A stretch of DNA of 64,000 bases from Actinomadura syzygii (GTDB lineage Bacteria; Actinomycetota; Actinomycetes; Streptosporangiales; Streptosporangiaceae): NCBI RefSeq assembly GCF_008085905.1, contig NZ_VSFF01000004.1, positions 558,001-622,000 of the forward strand, read 5' to 3'. The notes beneath the pieces are model-generated. The model was given only the letters and a program-made list of their open reading frames with translations. It had not been told where the DNA came from and did not search any database. Within the stretch, counting starts at the first letter, position 1. The number at the start of each line of letters is the position of its first letter. The translations under genes were made by a program, and so were the position numbers. This document shows, in pieces, positions 51,599 to 60,762 of the stretch.

Positions 51599-54250
51599 AT
51601 GTTCGTGGGGCGCGAACGGGAGCTCGCCTTCCTGCGGGAACGCCTCGCCGAGGCGCTGGACGGCGAGGGCGGCGTCGTCCTCGTCGAGGGCGAGGCCGGG
51701 GCGGGGAAGACGGCGCTGGTGCACGCGCTCGTCCGGGAGGCGCGGGCGGACGGCGTCCGGACGGCATGGGGCGGCTGCCTGGAGGGCGACGGCGCGTCGC
51801 CCTACCGGCCGTGGGCGCAGCTCTCCCGCGCGCTCCGGCTCCCCGGCCTGGACCTGTCCGGTGCGAGCCGGCCGCGTCTGTTCGACCACGTCGTCCAGGT
51901 GCTGCGGGACGCCGCGCCGCCCGGGCTGCTGCTGGTGATCGACGACCTGCACTGGGCCGACCCGTCCTCGCTGGCGCTGCTCCAGGTGGCGGCGGAGGTC
52001 GCGGACGTCCCGCTGCTGCTCGCCGGCCCGTACCGGGGGCCGGGCCCGTCGCCCGCGCTGCGTTCGGTGCTGCGGGAGCGGGCCTGCTCGCACATCGCGC
52101 TCGGCGGGCTGAGCCCCGGCGAGGTCGGACGGCTCGCGGCGGGCACCCTCGGCCACGACCTCGGCGGCGCGGAGGTCGCCGGGCTGCGCCGCAGGTCGGG
52201 CGGGAACCCGCTGTACGTCCTCGAACTGCTGCGGCTGATGCGCGTCACCGGGTCCGGCGCGGGGCTGCCGCGCGGCGTGCGCGAGGTGATCGAGCAGCGC
52301 GTCGACCGGCTGGCCTGCGCGGACGTGCTGCGCGAGGCCGCCGTGCTCGGCCAGGAGTTCGCCCTGGCCGTGTTCACCGCCGTGACCGGCTCACCGCCCG
52401 ATGTCCTGGACGAGGCCGTCGCGGCGGGCCTCGTCGAACTCGACGAGGGGACGGCGCGGTTCTTCCACTCGCTCGTCCAGGAGACGCTCTACGCCCGGCT
52501 CGGCGGCGCGGACCGGCGGCGGCTGCACGCCCGCGCCGCCGAGGCGCTCCGGCCGGACGGCATGATCGAGGCGGTCGCGCACCACCTCCGTCAGGCCGGC
52601 GACCGGGACCGGGCCCTCGACGCCACGCTCGCCGCGGCCCGGCACGCCGAGGCCCGCTCCGCCTACGAGTCGGCGGCGGCGCAGTACCGGGCCGCGCTCG
52701 CGCTCCCGGCGGCGGGGCCGCGCCGGGCGGAGCTGCTCATCGCGCTCGCCCGCTGCCAGTTCCGGTCGGGGGACATGGAGGAGGCGTGGGGGCACTGCGC
52801 CGAGGCCGCCGACCTCGGGCGCGCGTCCGGCGACGCCCGGATCATCGCGGACGCCGCGACCGCGCCGCGCGCCGACTACTTCTCGGGGCTGACCGGGCGG
52901 GTCCACGCGTTGTGCGAGGAGGCGCTCCCGCTGCTCGCGGGCACGGATCCCGTCCGCGAGACGCGGCTGCTCGCCCAGCTCGCGATCACCGCCGACCCGT
53001 GGCAGGCGGACGCGGTGGCGGGCCTCGGTGAACGCGCGCTCGCCGCCGCCGAGGCCACCGGCGACCCGGACGCGCTGCTGCTGGCGTTGGAAGCCCGGCA
53101 CACCGAGCTGGTCCACCCGCGGCACGTCGAGCGGAGGCTCGCGCTGTGCGAGCAGGCCGTCCGGCAGGGCCCGGAATGCGCGCTGTGGGGGCGGTTCTGG
53201 CGGCTGTCCGCCTTCACCGAACTGGGACGGCGGGTGGAGTTCGACACCGAACTGGCGGCGCTCGGCAGGCTCGTCGCCCAGTCCGGCGAGCCGCTGTGGC
53301 GCTGGCGGCACACGTTGTCCCTGGCGTCGCTGGCGTTCCTTGAGGGCCGCTTCGACGACGGCCGCGCCCGGGTCGCGGAGGCGCGGACGATCGGCCGCCG
53401 CTGCGGCCACGAGGGCGCCGAGTTCCTGGACCTGATCTTCACCGCGCACGACGCCGTCCTCACCGGCACCGGGCTCGCGGAGGTGGAGCCGCGGGTCCGC
53501 CGCTTCACCGAGCAGGGGCCGTTCTTCGCCCGCGCCTGGCACGCGCTCCTGCTCGCCAGCCTCGGGCGGGTGGACGACGCGTCCCGGATCTGGCACGGGC
53601 TCGTCCCGCATCTGGGCCGGGTTCCGGAGCGGAGCCCGGAATGGCTCGTCATCGCCGTCGGCAACGCCGACCTGCTGAGCCTGCTCGGCGAGACGGCCGG
53701 GGCGCGGGAGCTGTACGAGAGGCTGCTGCCTTACGCCGGCGTCCAGTCCGGTGGCGCCGCCGCCCACACCCCGTGGGGCACGCCCGTCGCCCTCCAGCTC
53801 GGACGGCTCGCGCTCCTGCTCGCCGACTGGACGGCCGCCGAGACCCATCTGACCAGCGCGCTCGCCCAGAGCCAGGCGATCAACTCCGCGCCCTACCAGG
53901 CCCTCGCGCACCTGGAACTGGCGCGGCTGTGCCTCGCCCGCGGGGCGCCCGGCGACCCGCGTTCCGCCGCCGCGCACCGCGAGCGGTGCCATCGCGAGGC
54001 GGCGCGGCTCGGCATGCGCCCGCTCGCCGAGCGGGCGGCGGCGCTTCGCGGAAAGGACGGCGGGACGCCGTTGTCGAAACGGGAGCAGCAGATCGCCGCG
54101 CTCGTCGCCGACGGCCTCACCAACCGGCAGATCGCCGCGCGCCTCCACCTCTCGGAACGGACGGTCGAGAACCACGTCTCGCACATCCTCACGAAGCTAG
54201 GCGTGAATAACCGCGCGCATATCGCCACCTGGCACGCCACCAACGCTTAG
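51599..54250 (+). CDS. LAL-family (large ATP-binding LuxR) transcriptional regulator
   Basis: 883 residues. The N-terminus opens with FVGRERELAFL and a Walker A loop GEAGAGKT (31-38), followed by a Walker B-like LLLVIDDLHWAD. A long helical-repeat middle region leads to a C-terminal LuxR-type helix-turn-helix (about 820-880) with SKREQQIAALVADGLTNRQI and ERTVENHVSHILTKLGV. The ATG at 51599 has GAGG at suitable distance; earlier in-frame ATGs at 51473 and 51530 add unrelated residues. LAL proteins commonly activate polyketide clusters, but this one lies about 6 kb from the PKS block and is divergent from an ABC operon, which may be its direct target. Confidence 0.93.
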   Translation: MFVGRERELAFLRERLAEALDGEGGVVLVEGEAGAGKTALVHALVREARADGVRTAWGGCLEGDGASPYRPWAQLSRALRLPGLDLSGASRPRLFDHVVQVLRDAAPPGLLLVIDDLHWADPSSLALLQVAAEVADVPLLLAGPYRGPGPSPALRSVLRERACSHIALGGLSPGEVGRLAAGTLGHDLGGAEVAGLRRRSGGNPLYVLELLRLMRVTGSGAGLPRGVREVIEQRVDRLACADVLREAAVLGQEFALAVFTAVTGSPPDVLDEAVAAGLVELDEGTARFFHSLVQETLYARLGGADRRRLHARAAEALRPDGMIEAVAHHLRQAGDRDRALDATLAAARHAEARSAYESAAAQYRAALALPAAGPRRAELLIALARCQFRSGDMEEAWGHCAEAADLGRASGDARIIADAATAPRADYFSGLTGRVHALCEEALPLLAGTDPVRETRLLAQLAITADPWQADAVAGLGERALAAAEATGDPDALLLALEARHTELVHPRHVERRLALCEQAVRQGPECALWGRFWRLSAFTELGRRVEFDTELAALGRLVAQSGEPLWRWRHTLSLASLAFLEGRFDDGRARVAEARTIGRRCGHEGAEFLDLIFTAHDAVLTGTGLAEVEPRVRRFTEQGPFFARAWHALLLASLGRVDDASRIWHGLVPHLGRVPERSPEWLVIAVGNADLLSLLGETAGARELYERLLPYAGVQSGGAAAHTPWGTPVALQLGRLALLLADWTAAETHLTSALAQSQAINSAPYQALAHLELARLCLARGAPGDPRSAAAHRERCHREAARLGMRPLAERAAALRGKDGGTPLSKREQQIAALVADGLTNRQIAARLHLSERTVENHVSHILTKLGVNNRAHIATWHATNA

Positions 54251-54265
54251 CTTTCGCCTAGACGC

Positions 54266-55033
54266 CTATCTGCCATTGGTGGCGCCGGGCCAGTAATGGC
54301 CGTCCGCGACGGGCCGTGCGCCGAAGATCGCCTGGCCTACGCGGACGACCGTGGCGCCCTCCTCGATGGCCGTCTCGTAGTCGCCGGACATGCCCATCGA
54401 CAACTCCCCCGGCCCGACCAGGTCGAGGTCACGTGCCTGGTCGCGGAGCGTACGCAGGAGACGGAAGCAGGTGCGGACCCGTTCGGTGTCCGGGGTGAAG
54501 ACGGCGAGGGTCATCAGGCCCTGGACGTTCAGCGCCGCGTATTCCGGAAGCCTTTTCAGGAATGGGATGAGCTCTTCCGGCGGCAGGCCGTATTTCGAGT
54601 CCTCGGCGGAGGTGTTCACCTGGACGAACACGTCCAGGCTCCGGCCCGCCGCCTGGAGCCGCCGGTCCAGCGCCTCGGCGGCTCGCAGATTGTCGAGTGC
54701 CTGGAATTCGTCGGCGAACGCGGCGACGTCCTTGGCCTTGTTGGTCTGCAAATGGCCGATCACCGACCACGAGACGTCGAGGTCGGCCAGGTTCTGCCAT
54801 TTCCGCTTCGCCTCCTGGACCTTGTTCTCGCCGAGCGTCCGGCAGCCCGCCTCGACGGCCAGGCGGATCCGCTCCTCCGGGACGGTCTTGCTGACCGGCA
54901 GCAGCCGCACCTCCGCGCCCGGACGCCCGGCCCGTCCGGCGGCGGCGTCGATACGCGCGCGGACCGCGTCGAGGTTGCGGGCGAAGTCGGCGACGCTCTC
55001 GGCCTTCGGATACCGCTGCGGCTCATCTGGCAT
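54266..55033 (-). CDS. YggS/PLPBP-family pyridoxal-phosphate homeostasis protein
   Basis: 255 residues from the ATG at 55033. It binds PLP and buffers the intracellular PLP pool; no catalysis is known for the family. The PLP lysine lies in LLPVSKT, followed by family blocks GENKVQE, WSVIGHLQTNKAK, VQVNTSAEDSKYGL and ELSMGMSGDYETAI...VRVGQAIFG. Length is typical. An in-frame ATG at 55057 would run into the divergent regulator region. It is convergent with the LAL gene (15 bp gap) and divergent from a PLP-dependent MocR-type regulator, suggesting a vitamin B6 link. Confidence 0.94.
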   Translation of the reverse strand: MPDEPQRYPKAESVADFARNLDAVRARIDAAAGRAGRPGAEVRLLPVSKTVPEERIRLAVEAGCRTLGENKVQEAKRKWQNLADLDVSWSVIGHLQTNKAKDVAAFADEFQALDNLRAAEALDRRLQAAGRSLDVFVQVNTSAEDSKYGLPPEELIPFLKRLPEYAALNVQGLMTLAVFTPDTERVRTCFRLLRTLRDQARDLDLVGPGELSMGMSGDYETAIEEGATVVRVGQAIFGARPVADGHYWPGATNGR

Positions 55034-55058
55034 AGGACAAAAGCTAACATGTCCCATG
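55031..55058. promoter_or_regulatory. Dyad between yggS-like and mocR-like genes
   Basis: CAT-A-GGACA-N10-TGTCC-C-ATG: arms of nine positions with one mismatch around a 10-bp spacer, in a 43-bp divergent intergenic gap. Part of the symmetry comes from the two start-like codons; the GGACA/TGTCC core (55035-55054) does not. It is a candidate binding site for the adjacent MocR-type regulator. Confidence 0.45.
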
Positions 55059-55076
55059 CCAGGACCAGGAGGCGGC

Positions 55077-56426
55077 ATGGAGACCAGCGGCGTGGACATC
55101 AGCGGCACGGAGATCAGCGGCACGGAGATCACCGGGCGGACGGCGGGCGAGATCGCGGCGAGCGTGCGCGCCCTCGCGGACGCGGGAGAACTCGTCCCCG
55201 GCACGCCCCTGCCGCCGGTGCGGCGGCTCGCCGAACGGCTCGGCGTGAACCGCAACACGGTCATGGCCGCGTACCAGCGGCTCGTTCAGGCGGGCGTGGC
55301 CGAAACGCGGCGGCGCGCCGGAACCGTGATCGCGGACCCGGCCGCCGCCGCCGTCGAGCAGGAGGGCTTCGCCGCCGGGAGCCCGCTCCGCGACGTGGGC
55401 AGCGGCAACCCCGACCCGGCCCTGCTCCCCGATCCGTTCGGCGTGCGTCCGGCGCGGGGCGAAGCCGTGCTGTACGGAGAACGCACGACCGATCCTGGGC
55501 TGGCACGGTGGGCGCATCGGTGGCTGGAGTCCGACCAGCCCCGCGAAATGCGCCTCACAGTGACGGCGGGTGCCGTGGACGCGGTCGAGCGGCTGCTCGC
55601 CCAAGCCCTGACGCACGGTGATTCGGTCGCCCTGGAAGACCCCTGCTTCCTGGCGAGCATCAATACCGTCCGGCTGGCGGGATATCGCCCGGTCGCCGTC
55701 CCCGTAGACGCGGACGGAATGACGGCCGACGGGCTCCATGCCGCGCTGCAACGGGGTGTGCGCGCGGTGGTGTGCACACCGCGTGCGCATAACCCGACCG
55801 GGGTGAGCCTTTCCGCCGCACGCGCAAAGGAACTCCGCGCCGTTCTTTCCGGGCACCCTCACGTCCTGGTCATCGAGGACGACCATTTCTCCATGCTGTC
55901 CAATGCGCGCTATCGCAGCATCATCGATCCCGGGCATGCGCGCTGGGCGCTGGTGCGGTCGGTGTCGAAGTTCCTCGGACCCGACCTCCGCCTCGCCCTC
56001 GTCGCCAGCGACCCGCACACGGCGGACCGTCTCGCGACCCGCATCGGCCCCGGACGCACCTGGACGAGCCACCTCCTGCAACGCCTGACCGCCTCGCTGC
56101 TCACCGACCCGTCCGCGCTAGCCCTCGTCGACCGGGCCCGCGCGCACTACGCCGACCGCAACACCCGGTTCGCCGAACTGCTGGACGCACGCGGCATCGA
56201 CATCCGTCCCGGCGACGGCCTCAGCCTCTGGATACCGGTCGGCGCGAACAACGCCGGGACGGTGTCCGAGCGGCTGCTGCGCCGGGGCTGGCTCGCCCGG
56301 ACCAGCGACCGCTTCGCGCTCGACCGTCCGGCCGCCGCCGGACACCTGCGGCTCACCGTCCACCACCTGGGCGACGAGCACGCCGCACTGCTGGCCGACG
56401 ACCTCGTCGAGGCCGTCGCCGGGTAG
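55077..56426 (+). CDS. MocR/PdxR-type regulator (GntR winged helix fused to aminotransferase fold)
   Basis: 449 residues from the ATG at 55077, which has AGGAGG five bases upstream. Residues 21-85 form a GntR-type winged helix (AGEIAASVRALADAGELVPG, LPPVRRLAERLGVNRNTVMAAY). The rest is a fold-type I aminotransferase domain with a PLP-contacting Asp in VIEDDH (268), the Schiff-base Lys298 in SVSKFLGPDLRL, and HNPTG (238-242). Such proteins sense PLP or a PLP-amino acid adduct and control transcription; PdxR members control PLP synthesis. The divergent neighbour is a PLP-homeostasis gene. The N-terminal ISGTE repeat is unusual. Confidence 0.92.
   Translation: METSGVDISGTEISGTEITGRTAGEIAASVRALADAGELVPGTPLPPVRRLAERLGVNRNTVMAAYQRLVQAGVAETRRRAGTVIADPAAAAVEQEGFAAGSPLRDVGSGNPDPALLPDPFGVRPARGEAVLYGERTTDPGLARWAHRWLESDQPREMRLTVTAGAVDAVERLLAQALTHGDSVALEDPCFLASINTVRLAGYRPVAVPVDADGMTADGLHAALQRGVRAVVCTPRAHNPTGVSLSAARAKELRAVLSGHPHVLVIEDDHFSMLSNARYRSIIDPGHARWALVRSVSKFLGPDLRLALVASDPHTADRLATRIGPGRTWTSHLLQRLTASLLTDPSALALVDRARAHYADRNTRFAELLDARGIDIRPGDGLSLWIPVGANNAGTVSERLLRRGWLARTSDRFALDRPAAAGHLRLTVHHLGDEHAALLADDLVEAVAG
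55101..55130 (+). repeat. 15-bp tandem repeat (x2) in the mocR-like gene
   Basis: AGCGGCACGGAGATC occurs twice head to tail, with a degenerate third unit just before it. In frame it encodes repeated SGTEI residues before the winged helix. Copy-number change would lengthen or shorten the N-terminus in 5-residue steps without a frameshift. Confidence 0.7.
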
Positions 56427-56554
56427 AGCCGGTCCGCGATCTGCTTGTTCGTCATGCCTCCCGCGATGAGTGTGAGCACCTCCCGTTCTCGGCCGGTGAG
56501 CTGCGGAAGCGGACCGTCCGCCCGTCGGATCCGGGGATCGTCGGCGTCATGCCT
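56427..56554 (-). pseudogene. Remnant of a LuxR/NarL-type helix-turn-helix gene
   Basis: On the minus strand an open stretch encodes DADDPRIRRADG followed by PLPQLTGREREVLTLIAGG and MTNKQIADRL, the first half of a LuxR-type DNA-binding domain. A stop lies just upstream (56557-56555). The recognition helix (expected SEKTVKNHV-like) is missing, because the sequence runs into the 3' end of the mocR-like gene. It has no plausible start and is too short to function. It marks a recombination or deletion scar. Confidence 0.75.
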
Positions 56555-56559
56555 TCACG

Positions 56560-56579
56560 CTGTCACGGCCTACTGACAG
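56560..56579. promoter_or_regulatory. Inverted repeat CTGTCA-N8-TGACAG upstream of kdp
   Basis: Perfect 6-bp arms with an 8-bp spacer, about 200 bp before the first kdp start. It could be an operator, or a weak hairpin ending the mocR-like transcript; no T-run follows. Confidence 0.4.
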
Positions 56580-56617
56580 AACGGCGCGTCCGGAATTGCG
56601 GCGCACGTCGGCGGCGC

Positions 56618-56658
56618 GTCAAGATCCGCGGGCTCGGCGTCAGGAACCCGTCAAGATC
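56618..56658 (+). promoter_or_regulatory. Direct repeats GTCAAGATC/GTCAGGAAC/GTCAAGATC before the kdp operon
   Basis: Copies start at 56618, 56639 and 56650, spaced 21 and 11 bp, i.e. about two and one helical turns. This is the layout of OmpR/KdpE-type response-regulator sites. The rest of 56659-56777 holds the leader of the kdp operon and no other gene. No kdpE is encoded in the window. Confidence 0.45.
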
Positions 56659-56777
56659 TCCAGTTCACCGCAGAAAGGCGAATTTACTCCCACTGAGTCC
56701 GAAATAGCCGGGCTTGTTCGGGACGGCGCGGAGCAGCCGTCCCAGCGCCGGAGTTCGACAGAGGTGGCGATCCCGAA

Positions 56778-56861
56778 ATGAGCGACCTGGCCTTCGTCCT
56801 GCTGACCGTGGCGGTCTTCGCCGCGCTCGGCCTGCTGGTGAAGGGCGTGGAGAGACTGTGA
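56778..56861 (+). CDS. 27-residue membrane peptide preceding kdpF
   Basis: A single hydrophobic helix ([18 protein letters not shown]) ending in KGVERL. The ATG at 56778 lies 16 bp after a GAGGTGG-like site. Its stop overlaps the GTG of kdpF, so it is translated as part of the kdp operon. From memory, similar peptides precede kdpF in other actinobacteria, usually unannotated. By position and size it could be a second small stabilising subunit of the Kdp complex; this is inference. Confidence 0.7.
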   Translation: MSDLAFVLLTVAVFAALGLLVKGVERL

Positions 56862-56947
56862 CCGCCGTGAACGCGACCGGGCTGGTGCTGGCGGTGCTGC
56901 TGATCGGCTTCCTGGTGGCCGCGCTGCTGTTCCCGGAGCGGTTCTGA
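56858..56947 (+). CDS. kdpF: KdpF, small subunit of the potassium-transporting ATPase
   Basis: 29 residues from a GTG at 56858: one membrane helix ([18 protein letters not shown]) followed by PERF, the usual KdpF length and ending. KdpF stabilises the KdpABC complex. The start overlaps the preceding peptide stop and the stop overlaps the kdpA start (TGATG), so translation is coupled. Confidence 0.88.
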   Translation: MTAVNATGLVLAVLLIGFLVAALLFPERF

Positions 56948-58611
56948 TGAGCCCGACACTGGCGGGGATCCTGTTCCTCGGGTCCCTGGTGCTCGCCGTG
57001 GTCGCGGTGCACCGGCCGCTGGGCGACTACATGTTCCGCGTGTACACCGGACGGTCCCACAACCGGGTGGAGCGCGGCGTCTACCGGCTGATCGGCACCG
57101 ACCCGGACGCGGAGCAGACCTGGGGCGCCTACGCGCGCGGCGTCCTGGCGTTCTCCGTGGCCGGAGTCCTGTTCCTCTATCTGCTCCAGCGGGTGCAGCA
57201 GCATCTCCTGCTGAGCCTCGGAATGGACCCGGTGAAGCCGGACCAGGCGTGGAACACGGCGGTCAGCTTCGTCACCAACACCAACTGGCAGTCGTACTCG
57301 GGCGAGTCGACGATGGGCCATCTGGTGCAGATGGCGGGGCTCGCGGTGCAGAACTTCGTGTCCGCGGCCGTGGGAATGGCGGTCGCCATCGCGCTGGTGC
57401 GCGGATTCGCGCGCAAGAAGAGCCCGCACCTCGGCAATTTCTGGGTGGATCTGACGCGCGGCTCGCTGCGTATTCTCCTGCCGATCGCGTTCGTCGGCGC
57501 GGTCGTGCTGGTCGCGGGCGGGCTCGTCCAGAACTTCCACGACGGGACGACGATCAGCACGCTGACCGGCGGCTCCCAGACCATCACCGGCGGTCCCGTC
57601 GCGAGCCAGGAGGTCATCAAGGAACTCGGGACGAACGGCGGCGGCTTCTACAACGCCAATTCCGCGCACCCGTTCGAGAACGGCACCGCCTGGACGAACT
57701 GGCTGGAGATCTTCCTCATCCTGCTGATCCCGTTCGCGCTGCCGCGCACGTTCGGCCGGATGGTCGGGCAGAAGCGGCAGGGCTACGCGATCGCCGCGGC
57801 GATGGGCGTCATCGCGATGGCGAGCGTCGTCCTGACGATGGTGTTCCAGGGCGTCCACCACGGAACGGTCCCGACGGCGGCGGGAGCGGCGACCGAGGGG
57901 ACGGAGACCCGGTTCGGCGTCCTGAACTCGGCGGTGTTCGCCACCGCGACGACGCTGACCTCGACCGGCGCCGTCGACTCCTTCCACGACTCGTACACGA
58001 GCCTCGGCGGCATGATGACGATGTTCAACATGATGCTGGGCGAGGTCGCGCCCGGCGGCGTCGGGTCCGGCCTGTACGGGATGCTGGTCCTCGCGGTGAT
58101 CACCGTGTTCGTGGCGGGGCTGATGGTCGGCCGGACGCCGGAGTACCTGGGCAAGAAGATCGGCTCCCGCGAGATCAAGTTCGCCGCGCTGTACTTCCTG
58201 ATCACACCGATCCTGGTGCTGGCCGGGACCGCCGTGGCGATGGCGACGCGCGACGGCCGGGCGGGCATGCTCAACACCGGCCCGCACGGGCTGTCCGAGG
58301 TGCTCTACGCGTTCACGTCGGCGTCCAACAACAACGGCTCGGCGTTCGCGGGGCTGACGGTCAACACCGTCTTCTACGACACGGCGCTCGGCCTGTGCAT
58401 GGCGCTCGGCCGCTTCATGCCCATCGTCTTCGTCCTCGCGCTGGCCGGTTCGCTGGCCGGGCAGGGCCGCGTCCCGGCGTCGAAGGGGACGCTGCCGACG
58501 CACCGCGCGCAGTTCGTCGGCATGGTCGCCGGCGTGACCGTCGTCCTTGTCGCCCTCACGTTCCTGCCCGCGCTCGCGCTCGGGCCGCTCGCCGAAGGAA
58601 TCCACCGATGA
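56947..58611 (+). CDS. kdpA: KdpA, potassium channel-like subunit
   Basis: 554 residues, close to the 557 of E. coli KdpA, with about ten membrane segments. The four selectivity-filter-like loops are recognisable: [42 protein letters not shown] and [13 protein letters not shown]. It binds and translocates K+ in the plasma membrane as part of the high-affinity Kdp pump. It overlaps kdpF by one base and kdpB by 4 bp. Confidence 0.96.
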   Translation: MSPTLAGILFLGSLVLAVVAVHRPLGDYMFRVYTGRSHNRVERGVYRLIGTDPDAEQTWGAYARGVLAFSVAGVLFLYLLQRVQQHLLLSLGMDPVKPDQAWNTAVSFVTNTNWQSYSGESTMGHLVQMAGLAVQNFVSAAVGMAVAIALVRGFARKKSPHLGNFWVDLTRGSLRILLPIAFVGAVVLVAGGLVQNFHDGTTISTLTGGSQTITGGPVASQEVIKELGTNGGGFYNANSAHPFENGTAWTNWLEIFLILLIPFALPRTFGRMVGQKRQGYAIAAAMGVIAMASVVLTMVFQGVHHGTVPTAAGAATEGTETRFGVLNSAVFATATTLTSTGAVDSFHDSYTSLGGMMTMFNMMLGEVAPGGVGSGLYGMLVLAVITVFVAGLMVGRTPEYLGKKIGSREIKFAALYFLITPILVLAGTAVAMATRDGRAGMLNTGPHGLSEVLYAFTSASNNNGSAFAGLTVNTVFYDTALGLCMALGRFMPIVFVLALAGSLAGQGRVPASKGTLPTHRAQFVGMVAGVTVVLVALTFLPALALGPLAEGIHR

Positions 58612-60761
58612 CCACCCAGGCCGTTCAGAAGGCCGCCGGGCCACCAGCGCCGCAGCGCGACCGCCGCCGTGTGCAGGGCGGGCTCCTCGACCCGAGACTG
58701 CTGGTCGCGTCGCTGCCGGACGCGCTCCGCAAGCTCGACCCGCGCACCCTCTGGCGCACGCCCGTGATGCTGATCGTCGAGGTCGGCGCGGTGTGGACGA
58801 CCGTCCTCGCCGCGCTGGACCCGACCGTGTTCGGCTGGCTGATCGTGGTGTGGCTGTGGCTGACCGTCCTGTTCGCGAACCTGGCGGAGGCGGTCGCGGA
58901 GGGACGCGGCAAGGCGCAGGCCGAGGCGCTGCGCCGGACGAAGGCCGACGTCACCGCCCGCCGCCTCACCGGCCCGGACCGGCGGGAGGAGCGGGTCGGG
59001 GCGTCCGAGCTGCGGCCGGGCGACCTCGCGGTGGTCGAGGCGGGCGAGATCGTCCCGGGCGACGGGGACGTGGTCGAGGGCATCGCCAGCGTGGACGAGT
59101 CCGCGATCACCGGCGAGTCCGCGCCGGTGATCCGGGAGTCGGGCGGCGACCGGTCCGCGGTGACCGGCGGCACGAAGGTGCTGTCCGACCGGATCGTCGT
59201 CAAGATCACCCAGAGGCCCGGCGAGTCGTTCATCGACCGGATGATCGCGCTGGTGGAGGGCGCGAACCGGCAGCGGACGCCGAACGAGATCGCGCTGAAC
59301 ATCCTGCTCGCCGCGCTCACGGTGATCTTCCTGCTGGCGGTGGCGACGCTCCAGCCCCTCGCCATCTACGCCAAGTCCGGGAACCCCGGCATCGGGGACA
59401 CGGCGGCGCTGGACGCGCACGGTGTGACCGGGATCGTGCTGGTGTCGCTGCTGGTCTGCCTGATCCCGACGACGATCGGCGCGCTGCTCTCGGCGATCGG
59501 CATCGCGGGGATGGACCGGCTCGTCCAGCGGAACGTCCTCGCCATGTCCGGGCGCGCCGTGGAGGCGGCGGGCGACGTCAACACCCTCCTGCTCGACAAG
59601 ACCGGCACGATCACGCTGGGCAACCGGCAGGCGGCCGAGCTCGTCCCGGTGAAGGGCGTGACGGGCGCGCGGCTCGCGGACGCGGCGCAGCTCTCCAGCC
59701 TCGCCGACGAGACCCCGGAGGGACGCTCGGTGGTCGTGTTCGCGAAGGAGCGGCACGGCCTGCGCGAGCGGACGCCGGGCGAACTCGGCCACGCGACCTG
59801 GGTCCCGTTCAGCGCGCAGACCCGGATGTCGGGGGTGGACCTGGAGGCGTCCGGGGACGCCCCCGCGCGGATGCTCCGCAAGGGCGCCGCCTCGGCCGTC
59901 GCGGACTGGGTCGGGGGGCACGGCGGGACGGTCCCGTCCGAGCTCGGCGCGATCGTCGAGGGGATCTCGGCGTCCGGCGGGACCCCGCTGGTCGTCGCCG
60001 AGCACGCGCACGGCCGGGCCCGCGTCCTCGGGGTGATCCACCTCAAGGACATGGTGAAGGAGGGCATGCGGGAGCGGTTCGACGAGATGCGCCGGATGGG
60101 CATCCGCACCGTGATGATCACCGGCGACAACCCGCTCACCGCGAAGGCCATCGCCGACGAGGCCGGGGTCGACGACTTCCTCGCCGAGGCCAGGCCCGAG
60201 GACAAGCTCGCGCTGATCAAGCGCGAGCAGGAGGGCGGCCGGCTCGTCGCGATGACCGGCGACGGCACCAACGACGCGCCCGCCCTCGCCCAGGCCGACG
60301 TCGGCGTCGCCATGAACACCGGGACCTCTGCCGCCAAAGAGGCCGGGAACATGGTCGACCTGGACTCCGACCCGACCAAGCTCATCGAGATCGTCGAGAT
60401 CGGCAAGCAACTTCTCATCACGCGCGGCGCGCTGACGACGTTCTCCATCGCCAACGACATCGCCAAGTACTTCGCCATCATCCCGGCGATGTTCATGGCG
60501 CTGTTCCCGGGCCTGGACGCGCTGAACGTGATGCGCCTGCACAGCCCGCAGTCGGCGATCCTGTCCGCCGTCGTGTTCAACGCGCTGGTCATCGTCGCGC
60601 TGATCCCGCTCGCGCTGCGCGGCGTCCGGTACTCGCCGGGGAGCGCGTCCAAGCTGCTGTCGCGCAACCTCTGCCTGTACGGGATCGGCGGGATCGTCAC
60701 CCCGTTCATCGGCATCACGCTCATCGACCTGTTCGTTCGGTACCTTCCGGGGATGTCCTGA
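58608..60761 (+). CDS. kdpB: KdpB, P-type ATPase catalytic subunit
   Basis: 717 residues from the ATG at 58608, which overlaps the kdpA stop (ATGA). P-type ATPase motifs: TGES (168-171), phosphorylation site DKTGT with Asp330, [13 protein letters not shown], and [19 protein letters not shown]. The membrane segment around [20 protein letters not shown] is typical of KdpB. It drives K+ uptake through KdpA. Much longer upstream open sequence in this frame overlaps kdpA and is not coding. Confidence 0.96.
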   Translation: MTTQAVQKAAGPPAPQRDRRRVQGGLLDPRLLVASLPDALRKLDPRTLWRTPVMLIVEVGAVWTTVLAALDPTVFGWLIVVWLWLTVLFANLAEAVAEGRGKAQAEALRRTKADVTARRLTGPDRREERVGASELRPGDLAVVEAGEIVPGDGDVVEGIASVDESAITGESAPVIRESGGDRSAVTGGTKVLSDRIVVKITQRPGESFIDRMIALVEGANRQRTPNEIALNILLAALTVIFLLAVATLQPLAIYAKSGNPGIGDTAALDAHGVTGIVLVSLLVCLIPTTIGALLSAIGIAGMDRLVQRNVLAMSGRAVEAAGDVNTLLLDKTGTITLGNRQAAELVPVKGVTGARLADAAQLSSLADETPEGRSVVVFAKERHGLRERTPGELGHATWVPFSAQTRMSGVDLEASGDAPARMLRKGAASAVADWVGGHGGTVPSELGAIVEGISASGGTPLVVAEHAHGRARVLGVIHLKDMVKEGMRERFDEMRRMGIRTVMITGDNPLTAKAIADEAGVDDFLAEARPEDKLALIKREQEGGRLVAMTGDGTNDAPALAQADVGVAMNTGTSAAKEAGNMVDLDSDPTKLIEIVEIGKQLLITRGALTTFSIANDIAKYFAIIPAMFMALFPGLDALNVMRLHSPQSAILSAVVFNALVIVALIPLALRGVRYSPGSASKLLSRNLCLYGIGGIVTPFIGITLIDLFVRYLPGMS

Positions 60762-60762
60762 C

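Noticed and set aside
52391..54184. Minus-strand frame antisense to the LAL regulator
   Set aside because: The plus-strand protein has Walker A and LuxR motifs; the antisense product is shadow coding.
55034..55264. Longer YggS start sites upstream of 55033
   Set aside because: They run antisense into the MocR-type gene and add low-complexity sequence absent from the family.
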